From assembly GCF_001005295.1 (NCBI RefSeq), contig NZ_LBMK01000004.1, positions 264,651 through 328,650 on the forward strand: a stretch of DNA of 64,000 nt, written 5' to 3'. Below the pieces are notes generated by a model. That model was not told where the DNA came from. It did not search any database and saw nothing but the letters and a program-made list of their open reading frames with translations. Position numbers and translations under genes: made by a program. This stretch comes from Streptomyces yangpuensis. Lineage in GTDB: Bacteria > Actinomycetota > Actinomycetes > Streptomycetales > Streptomycetaceae. Positions 58,005 to 64,000 of the stretch are shown one piece after another; the stretch's first letter is position 1; every line of letters begins with the position of its first letter.

Positions 58005-58565
58005 CGGTCCCCCCTTGGTATTGAACTGGTTCAGAAAGTGAAGCGCGTTCAAGGTACGCATAGTCGCCGGTCGATGCGAACGTATTTTCGATACGCGTGA
58101 ACGCCTTGCCGATGGGGACGACGGGGCGTGCGTGCCGGTTGCACCGAAAGTGATCGAGTTTGATCGCGGGGGTTCTCGCTGGCGAGTGAGGGCGTCCGCG
58201 GCGTCCGGGGCGTTCGGGGTGCCTGGTGTCCGGTTCGGGGTGGTTCCGCCCGTCGCCCGGGGGTCGGTTTCGAGCCGTTCGGATGTGGCTTGAACGACTG
58301 GGGTGCGCTGGCGGGAAATGGCCGCCCGGCGGTGACGTACGCCAGGGTACGGCGGAGCCTGGTCGAGGGACCACGGGGTCGAGCCCGCCCCGCCCCTCCG
58401 GCGACTTCAGCACGCGATCTTGACCCACGCCCCGTCCCTGGACGACTGTGGCGCGGATCGGCTGGTGGGCGTGAGCGCCGTAGGGGGCCGGCCGGGCCGC
58501 TGCTTAGGCTGACCATGGGTCAATCCGGATCCGGGTCAGGGTCCATGGAACGAGGAGAAACACTG
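58005..58565. other. 561-bp intergenic region between divergent genes
   Basis: No coding frame with Streptomyces codon bias and a start was found. The left end (58005-58110) is A/T-richer, with an inverted CGTAT/ATACG repeat at 58081-58095 around TTTCG, probably the promoter area of the secreted repeat protein gene. The middle is GC-rich and featureless. The right end carries TGACC-ATG-GGTCA at 58510 and the fabH-like ribosome site. Confidence 0.6.
58510..58522. promoter_or_regulatory. TGACC-ATG-GGTCA palindrome upstream of the FabH-like gene
   Basis: A 13-bp site with perfect 5-bp arms, 43 bp before the ATG of the ketosynthase III gene. Its arms differ from the CTGACG regulon motif. It is a candidate operator for the two-gene lipid unit. 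Confidence 0.45.
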
Positions 58566-59504
58566 ATGGTCGGGTCCCGCGTCCTTTCCTTCGGCCACTA
58601 TCAGCCGTCGAAGGTGTTGACCAACGCCGATCTGGAGCAAATGGTCGAGACCACTGATGAGTGGATTCAGAGCCGGGTCGGGATCAGGACCCGCCGGGTG
58701 GCCGCCGCGGACGAGTCGGTTTCGGACATGGCGGCGAAGGCCGCAGCACACGCTCTGGCCAATGCCGGGCTGACCGGAGCGGACATAGATTTCGTCATCG
58801 TGGCCACCTGCACCGCGCAGGACCGCTCTCCCAACATGGCGGCCCGCGTCGCGGCGGCCGTCGGCGCCAGGTCCCCGGCCGCGATCGACGTGAACACGGC
58901 CTGCTCTGGATTTCCGCACGCGCTGGCGCTGGCGGACCAGAGCATCCGGACCGGTTCCGCGACCAAGGCCCTCGTCATCGGCGTGGAGAAGCTGACGGAC
59001 TTCGCCGACTGGACCGACCGCACCACCTGCGTCCTCGTCGGCGACGGAGCCGGCGCGGCCGTCGTGGTCGCCTCCGAGGAGTCCCTGGTCAGCCCGGTCG
59101 TGTGGGGATCCGTACCCGAGATGGGGCACGCCGTCCGCATCGAGGCGCCGTCCCACACCTTCTCCCAGGAGGGGCAGTCGGTGTACCGCTGGGCCACCAC
59201 CGCCCTGCCGAAGGTCGCGCTCCAGGTGTGCGAGCGGGCGGGCGTCAAGCCCGAGGACCTGGGCGGCGTCGTCCTGCACCAGGCCAACCTGCGGATCATC
59301 GAGCCCCTGGCCCGCAAGATCGGCGCGGTCAACGCCGTCATCGCCAAGGACGTCGTCGACTCCGGCAACACCTCGGCCGCCAGCATCCCGCTCGCGCTCT
59401 CCAAGCTCGTGGAGCGCGGCGAGATCGCGAAGGGAGCCCCCGTGCTGCTCTTCGCGTTCGGCGGCGGCCTGTCCTACGCCGGCCAGATCATCCACTGCCC
59501 GTGA
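58566..59504 (+). CDS. 3-oxoacyl-ACP synthase III (FabH-like)
   Basis: A 312-residue ketosynthase III. The catalytic triad is complete: Cys113 in VNTACSGF, His238 in VLHQANLRII and Asn268 in DSGNTSAASIP, matching E. coli FabH Cys112/His244/Asn274. The N-terminal TTDEWIQSRVGIRTRR is also standard. It condenses an acyl-CoA starter with malonyl-ACP. ATG 58566 has GAGGAGAA upstream. No fabD, acpP or fabF gene is beside it, so it is not the housekeeping fatty-acid cluster; a starter-unit or specialised-metabolite role with the following thioesterase is likely. Confidence 0.88.
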   Translation: MVGSRVLSFGHYQPSKVLTNADLEQMVETTDEWIQSRVGIRTRRVAAADESVSDMAAKAAAHALANAGLTGADIDFVIVATCTAQDRSPNMAARVAAAVGARSPAAIDVNTACSGFPHALALADQSIRTGSATKALVIGVEKLTDFADWTDRTTCVLVGDGAGAAVVVASEESLVSPVVWGSVPEMGHAVRIEAPSHTFSQEGQSVYRWATTALPKVALQVCERAGVKPEDLGGVVLHQANLRIIEPLARKIGAVNAVIAKDVVDSGNTSAASIPLALSKLVERGEIAKGAPVLLFAFGGGLSYAGQIIHCP

Positions 59505-59518
59505 CCGGGACGGACGAC

Positions 59519-60274
59519 ATGACCACGGTGAAGTCCTCCTCCGCCGCCCCCTGGTGGCCGCTGCTGCGGCTGCGGGAGGCGGCCGCGCCCAGGCTGCGCC
59601 TGCTGGTGTTCCCGCACTCCGGCGCCGGCCCCAACACCCTCTTCCCCCTCGTCGATCCGCTGCCCGACGACGTCGAGGTGCTCGGACTGTCGCTGCCCGG
59701 CCGGGAACGCCGCTTCGGCGAGACCCCCGGCTGCCGTCTCGACGAGGTGCTGGACTCCGTCACCGACGAGGTGCTCGGCCGGGACCCGCTGCCCACCGTG
59801 GTCTTCGGCCACAGCCTCGGGGCGCTCCTCGCGACCCGCGCCGCGCAGCTCCTCGGCCCGCACTGCCGCGCCGCCGTCGTCAGCGGCCAGGTACCCGGGC
59901 GGACCCGGCGCCGGGCCCACGCCACCAGCACCCAGGAGGACGCCGTCCGGCTGCTGCGGGACGGCGGCGGCACCCCGGACTGGGTCCTGCAGGACCCGGA
60001 CATGCTCGCCCACGTCACGCGCGTCCTGCGCGCCGACCTCGACCTCGGCCGGGAGGCCGCCGTCGGGTTCGAGGACGTGCGTCTTGACGTGCCCCTGCAC
60101 GTCATCGGGGGCACGGCCGATCCGCTGGTCCCGCACGAGCCGCTCGACGGCTGGGCCGAGCACACGACCGGCCCCTGCTGGGTCCGCCGCTTCGACGGCG
60201 ACCACTTCTTCCTCCTCGCCGACGCGCACCGCGGCGCCGTCGTGGACATCCTGCGCGAGGCCCTCGCGCACTGA
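59519..60274 (+). CDS. Type II thioesterase
   Basis: A 251-residue alpha/beta hydrolase of the type II (editing) thioesterase group found with polyketide and peptide synthases. Nucleophile Ser99 is in FGHSLGALLA and the catalytic His229 in GDHFFLL; LLVFPHSGAGPN (oxyanion region) and LSLPGRERRFGE are typical. An in-frame GTG at 59501 overlaps the ketosynthase stop (GTGA) and may be used instead of ATG 59519; either way the genes are coupled. It would clear mis-primed acyl groups or release short acyl chains. Confidence 0.87.
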   Translation: MTTVKSSSAAPWWPLLRLREAAAPRLRLLVFPHSGAGPNTLFPLVDPLPDDVEVLGLSLPGRERRFGETPGCRLDEVLDSVTDEVLGRDPLPTVVFGHSLGALLATRAAQLLGPHCRAAVVSGQVPGRTRRRAHATSTQEDAVRLLRDGGGTPDWVLQDPDMLAHVTRVLRADLDLGREAAVGFEDVRLDVPLHVIGGTADPLVPHEPLDGWAEHTTGPCWVRRFDGDHFFLLADAHRGAVVDILREALAH

Positions 60275-60370
60275 TCCTCACTGGTCCGCACCGGCGGCCG
60301 CCGCGCCCCCGGACGGCCCGCGAGGGCGTACGGGCGGCGGCCCCGGAGCCTCCAGCGGCCCGGGAGGATG

Positions 60371-61648
60371 TCAGGGCCGGATGATCCGGACCTGGTAGCT
60401 GCCGTCGCGCAGTTCGCCCACCACCGAGATGCTGATGCCGGCCTTGTCGTCGGTGAAGGTCTCACCCGGCCGGAACGGGGCGTCCGACAGCTCGGCGTGC
60501 ACGTTGGGCCGACGGGTGCAGCCGCCGCTCGCGCTCGAACTGTCCGACACGGTCACGGGGCCCTGCCCGGTGTCCACGTCGGAGTCCACCTTGTAGATGA
60601 GGACGCCGGGCTGGCAGACGGCCTCGTCGTTGCCGGCCCGGGTCCGCACCTCCACGGCGTACCCGGCGCTCTCCGACAGCGGGACGAACGCCAGCTTCAT
60701 GCCGCCCTCCGCCGCCAGCGGGGTCAGGACGTGGTCGCTCGTACCGGACTTCGACGCACAGGAGATCTGGGTGCTGTCCAGCCAGCCGAGCTTCCACTTG
60801 TGCCAGCCCATCAGGTCGTTGTTGGCGCCCCAGTCCTCGCTCATGATGTCCCAGTGCCCGACCGTGTTCCCGCCGTCGGAGGTGTAGAGGTCGGGCAGCC
60901 CGAAGACGTGCCCGTTCTCGTGCGGCAGCACCCGGTAGCCGGTCTCCCGGTAGGTCCCGGAGCCGTCGTCCTGCCGGCTGTAGACGAAGGACGTGTTGGA
61001 CAGCGGCACCCCGTCGGCCGTCGGCGCCTCGCCGTTGCCCGAGAAGGTCACCGACAGCACGGTGTCCAGGGCGGACGGCCCGGCGTTCGGCGTGACCAGG
61101 ATGTTGACCAGGTCGTACCGGCTGAAGTCCACCTCGGAGTCGGCGGCCTTCGCGATGTGCTCGACGAGCTGCCGGTAGCCCGGCTCGTACGAGGACCCGC
61201 GCTCGATCCCGTACGCCGCGAACGGCATCGGCATCCGCAGCCAGGTCCCTATGGGCGCCTCGGCCCGGTAGGTCAGGCGGCCGTAGGAACTGGTGCGGAA
61301 CCAGTCGGAGGTCTGCGGGAAGAACTCCGCCAGCCGGTCCAGCGCCGTGCCCTCGCCCTTGGCGTCGGGGAAGTCGATCATCAGGTTCAGTGCCCGGACC
61401 TCTCCCGTCGAGCGCGAGTACCCGGGCGGGGTCGGCATGCCCTCGGACATCTGCACGCCCATCGTCCCGGCGATCCGGCACGGCGCGAGCGCCGATTCGA
61501 CGGTCGTGGCCACCGGTCCGGCCGCGGACTGACCGCGTCCGGATATCCCCGTGCTCGCGGTCGCCGTGACCCCGATCGCCAGCGCGGTCAGGCCGATGTA
61601 CGCGCCGGTGAGGTGTGGTCTGCGTATCCGGCGGCGGGTCTGCGTCAT
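60371..61648 (-). CDS. Secreted M6-family metalloprotease
   Basis: A 425-residue exported protease (immune-inhibitor-A-like M6). The signal segment is at about residues 13-34 (LTGAYIGLTALAIGVTATAS). The zinc motif is H243-ENG-H247 (LPHENGHVFGLPDLY), followed by WDIMSEDWGANNDLMGWHKW, characteristic of M6. C-terminal beta strands include four or more cysteines (ISCASK, AVCQPG, GGCTRR). It should act outside the cell on proteins. It is divergent from the TetR gene across a 273-bp region. Confidence 0.88.
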   Translation of the reverse strand: MTQTRRRIRRPHLTGAYIGLTALAIGVTATASTGISGRGQSAAGPVATTVESALAPCRIAGTMGVQMSEGMPTPPGYSRSTGEVRALNLMIDFPDAKGEGTALDRLAEFFPQTSDWFRTSSYGRLTYRAEAPIGTWLRMPMPFAAYGIERGSSYEPGYRQLVEHIAKAADSEVDFSRYDLVNILVTPNAGPSALDTVLSVTFSGNGEAPTADGVPLSNTSFVYSRQDDGSGTYRETGYRVLPHENGHVFGLPDLYTSDGGNTVGHWDIMSEDWGANNDLMGWHKWKLGWLDSTQISCASKSGTSDHVLTPLAAEGGMKLAFVPLSESAGYAVEVRTRAGNDEAVCQPGVLIYKVDSDVDTGQGPVTVSDSSSASGGCTRRPNVHAELSDAPFRPGETFTDDKAGISISVVGELRDGSYQVRIIRP

Positions 61649-61808
61649 GGAGCTCGCCCTCGGGTCCGCGGCAGCCGGCCGTGTCCGGTCTGCGCCCTGT
61701 GCGATTCACCCTCCGCCGGGCGCGCCGCGCCCGCGCGCCGGGAGAGGCCAAACGGTGAGGGGCGGCCCTCGGCGGCGTGACCCGGCTCACACGAGGGAGT
61801 GAAATAAC

Positions 61809-61869
61809 CGGGGATCGGTTCCCCGTTTGTACGTGAGTCCCCGCCAAGCGGGGAACGGCTCCCCGTTTG
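61809..61869. promoter_or_regulatory. Two direct copies of a palindromic operator before tetR
   Basis: CGGGGA-TCGGT-TCCCCG then TTTG (61809-61829) and CGGGGA-ACGGC-TCCCCG then TTTG (61849-61869) are each palindromic and repeat at exactly 40 bp, nearly four helical turns. They precede the tetR start by about 50 bp and are probable autoregulatory sites for the TetR protein. Confidence 0.75.
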
Positions 61870-61921
61870 GGGGGCGGCCCGTACCGCCCGATCCGACCAC
61901 CGCCCCAGGGAGGCCCCGGAG

Positions 61922-62659
61922 ATGAAGCGCCCCGCCCCGACCGCCCCGACCGCCCCGGCGGCCCCGACCGCCCCGACCGCCCCGGCGGCCCCGGAGGCCG
62001 GCCGGGCCTGCGGCGCCCACGCCGCCCGCGCGGGCGCCGCACCGCGACCGCGCGCCGACGCCGTCCGCAACCGCGAGCGGATCCTGGCGGCGGCCCGCGA
62101 GGCCTTCGTCGAGTTCGGCTCGGCGGCCCCCCTCGACGAGGTGGCCCGGCGGGCGGGCATCGGCAACGCCACCCTCTACCGGCACTTCCCCGACCGCGAC
62201 ACCCTCGTCCACCACGTCGTGCTCTTCACGACCGAGCGGGTCACGGCCTCGGCCGAGGCCTCACTCGCCGAGGAGCCGGACGCCTTCGCCGCGCTGTGCC
62301 GGTTCACGCACGCCGCCGCCGACGAGCGGATCGGCGCCCTGTGCCCGATGCTCGCCGACGGCTTCGACCAGGACCACCCCGAACTCCTGGCGGCGCGCAC
62401 CGCGTTGGCGGAGGCCGTCGAGACTCTGCTGGCCGCGGGGCAGGAGTCCGGACTGGTCCGCGCGGACATCGGCGTCGGCGACCTGATGGTCGCCCTCTCC
62501 CAGCTCAGCCGCCCCCTCCCGGGCACCGCATGCTTCGACACCGACCGCTTCGCCCACCGTCATCTCCAGCTCTTCCTCGACGGGCTGCGGGCCCCGGCCC
62601 GCTCCGAACTCCCCGGTTCCGCCGCCACGTTGGAAGACCTGACGCTGAAAACCATGTGA
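61922..62659 (+). CDS. TetR-family repressor
   Basis: A 245-residue regulator. A Pro/Ala/Thr repeat head (APTAPAAPTAPTAPAAP) of about 40 residues is unusual. The TetR helix-turn-helix follows (RILAAAREAFVEFGSAAPLD then EVARRAGIGNATLYRHF), then a helical ligand domain. It sits directly upstream of an MFS efflux gene, 62 bp away on the same strand, so it very likely represses that pump and itself through the two palindromes upstream and releases on drug binding. The head repeat may be cleaved, or simply a disordered extension. Confidence 0.88.
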   Translation: MKRPAPTAPTAPAAPTAPTAPAAPEAGRACGAHAARAGAAPRPRADAVRNRERILAAAREAFVEFGSAAPLDEVARRAGIGNATLYRHFPDRDTLVHHVVLFTTERVTASAEASLAEEPDAFAALCRFTHAAADERIGALCPMLADGFDQDHPELLAARTALAEAVETLLAAGQESGLVRADIGVGDLMVALSQLSRPLPGTACFDTDRFAHRHLQLFLDGLRAPARSELPGSAATLEDLTLKTM

Positions 62660-62721
62660 CACCGCAAAAGCTTACGAACTAGCATTTTTCAGTCATTCCG
62701 CACAGTGAAGTGGGTATCCCC

Positions 62722-64000
62722 ATGCCGAAAACAGCCGCGACACCCGTGTCGGCTGCCGATCCCAGCCGCTGGAAGGCGCTCGTCTTCATAGCCCTGGCCC
62801 AGCTGATGGTCGTCCTCGACGCGACCATCGTGAACATTGCCCTGCCCTCCGCCCAGACCGACCTCGGCATCTCCGACGGCAACCGCCAGTGGGTCATCAC
62901 CGCGTACGCGCTGGCCTTCGGCGGACTGCTCCTCTTCGGCGGCCGCATCGCCGACAAGTGGGGCCGCAAGAACGCCTTCGTCGTCGGTCTCGTCGGTTTC
63001 GCCCTGGCCTCCGCGCTCGGCGGCGCCGCGAACGGCGAGGCCATGATGCTCGGCGCCCGCGCCCTCCAGGGTGCCTTCGGCGCGCTGCTCGCACCGGCGG
63101 CCCTCTCCCTGCTCGCGGTGATGTTCACCGACGCCAAGGAGCGCGCCAAGGCCTTCGGCATCTACGGCGCGATCGCGGGCGGCGGCGGCGCCGTCGGCCT
63201 GATCCTCGGCGGCTTCCTCACCGAGTACCTCGACTGGCGCTGGACCTTCTTCGTCAACATCCCCTTCGCGGTCGTCGCGGCCGTGGGCGCCTGGATGGTC
63301 ATCCGCGAGCCCGCCGGCTCCCGCAACCGCGCCCCGCTGGACATCCCCGGCGTGCTCCTGTCCACCACCGGTCTCGTGGCCCTGGTGTACGGCTTCACCC
63401 GCGCGGAGTCGGCCGGCTGGTCGGACACGGTCACCGTGGCCATGTTCGTCGCCTCGGCGGTCCTGCTCGCGGCGTTCGTCTTCGTCGAGTCCAAGGTGAA
63501 GTCCCCGCTGCTGCCCCTGCGCGTCCTGCTGGAGCGCAACCGCGGCGGCGTCTACCTCTCGCTCGGCCTGGCCGTCATCGCGATGTTCGGCCTGTTCCTC
63601 TTCCTCACCTACTACCTGCAGGTCGTGAAGGGCTTCTCGCCCGTCAAGACCGGCTTCGCCTTCCTGCCGATGATCGCGGGCATGATCCTGGGCTCCACCC
63701 AGATCGGTGCCCGCCTGATGACCCGTGTCGCGCCGCGCCTGCTGATGGGCCCGGGCTTCCTGGTCGCCGCGGCCGGCATGCTGCTCCTGACCCAGCTGGA
63801 GGTCGGCTCCTCCTACCCGGCGCTGATCCTGCCGGCGCAGCTGCTGCTCGGCCTCGGTATGGGCACGGCCTTCATGCCGGCCATGTCCCTGTCCACGCAC
63901 GGGGTGAACCCGGCCGACGCCGGTGTCGCCTCCGCCATGGTCAACACCTCGCAGCAGGTCGGCGGCGCCATCGGTACGGCGCTGCTGAACACCATCGCCG
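62722..64000 (+). CDS. MFS drug efflux transporter, DHA2 (14-helix) type, partial
   Basis: The gene runs off the right edge; 426 codons are present. FIALAQLMVVLDATIVNIAL is the DHA2 (EmrB/QacA) motif D1, then RQWVITAYALAFGGLLLFGG, RIADKWGRKNAF (motif A) and GAIAGGGGAVGLILGGFLTE (motif C, antiporter). It should export drugs or metabolites by proton antiport. ATG 62722 has a weak ribosome site. The promoter region between tetR and this gene is A/T-rich (AGCTTACGAACTAGCATTTT). Regulation by the upstream TetR is expected. Confidence 0.9.
   Translation, partial: MPKTAATPVSAADPSRWKALVFIALAQLMVVLDATIVNIALPSAQTDLGISDGNRQWVITAYALAFGGLLLFGGRIADKWGRKNAFVVGLVGFALASALGGAANGEAMMLGARALQGAFGALLAPAALSLLAVMFTDAKERAKAFGIYGAIAGGGGAVGLILGGFLTEYLDWRWTFFVNIPFAVVAAVGAWMVIREPAGSRNRAPLDIPGVLLSTTGLVALVYGFTRAESAGWSDTVTVAMFVASAVLLAAFVFVESKVKSPLLPLRVLLERNRGGVYLSLGLAVIAMFGLFLFLTYYLQVVKGFSPVKTGFAFLPMIAGMILGSTQIGARLMTRVAPRLLMGPGFLVAAAGMLLLTQLEVGSSYPALILPAQLLLGLGMGTAFMPAMSLSTHGVNPADAGVASAMVNTSQQVGGAIGTALLNTIA

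Noticed and set aside
54718-58428. A 1236-codon minus-strand frame over the acyltransferase and PKD protein
   Set aside because: Low-complexity translation, spans a 19-bp-stem terminator and has no recognisable domain.
58566-60274. A polyketide or fatty-acid biosynthetic cluster
   Set aside because: Only a ketosynthase III and a thioesterase are present; no ACP, acyltransferase module, ketoreductase or second ketosynthase nearby.

Overview
The window is high-GC actinobacterial DNA and almost certainly from a Streptomyces chromosome. The evidence is G/C-ending codons throughout, many GTG starts with GGAGG-type ribosome sites, an AfsR/AfsS pair, several XRE-DUF5753/DUF397 regulator sets, FbiC for coenzyme F420, and a spore-wall-type D,D-carboxypeptidase. 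From memory, afsS, afsR, fbiC and the carboxypeptidase lie near SCO4425, SCO4426, SCO4429 and SCO4439 in S. coelicolor. If so, the window is a core-chromosome segment with about 30 kb of extra genes between afsR and fbiC.

Region by region. 1-3.75 kb: afsS and afsR on the minus strand, with a SARP-type direct-repeat box between them and a strong terminator after afsS. 3.8-5.1 kb: an amidohydrolase. 5.1-13.4 kb: small accessory genes (truncated MFS transporter, GNAT acetyltransferase, XRE/TPR regulator with a TTA codon, two NUDIX hydrolases, secreted protease, two toxin-antitoxin-like pairs, truncated histidine kinase, L,D-transpeptidase). 13.5-19.9 kb: two adjacent catabolic operons (LLM oxidoreductase + SDR; LLM monooxygenase + amidohydrolase + aldehyde dehydrogenase). 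19.9-29.3 kb: an uncharacterised 595-residue protein, AlkC-like repair protein, lipoprotein, amino-acid permease, HigBA-like module, FMN reductase and an ATPase/XRE/DUF397 regulatory triad. 29.3-34.3 kb: a giant secreted repeat protein and an F420-type LLM enzyme. 34.3-44.2 kb: a degenerate ADP-ribosylglycohydrolase, fbiC, SDR, lipid-kinase homologue, amphi-Trp protein, aminotransferase and an EthD-like protein. 44.4-54.7 kb: DUF397/XRE pair, GPP34 protein, carboxypeptidase with a long repetitive cytoplasmic tail, large membrane protein, orphan histidine kinase, deazaflavin reductase-hemerythrin fusion and tRNA-Arg(CCT). 54.8-64 kb: acyltransferase, second secreted repeat protein, orphan FabH + thioesterase, M6 metalloprotease, and TetR with an MFS drug-efflux gene that runs off the end.

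The most coherent unexplained signal is a 15-bp palindrome, CTGACG-N3-CGTCAG. It occurs directly upstream of five transcription units up to 40 kb apart (sites at 3843, 13449, 15353, 39377, 43354, plus a degenerate partner at 15292). The units encode an amidohydrolase, two LLM flavin/F420 enzymes, two SDRs, an Amidohydro_3 enzyme, an aldehyde dehydrogenase and an EthD-like protein. This looks like one dispersed catabolic regulon under a TetR-type repressor that is not encoded here. The F420 theme (fbiC, LLM enzymes, Ddn-like fusion) may supply cofactor to it.

Other notable points: secreted proteins at 29.3 and 56.3 kb share a six-copy, about 115-residue module; an ADP-ribosylglycohydrolase lacks its metal-binding aspartates; several new-looking operator palindromes lie beside their likely regulators; and the carboxypeptidase tail carries repeated ERTAVFR motifs. 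Domain names and functions come from reading the sequence and from knowledge of the families; no database search was run.
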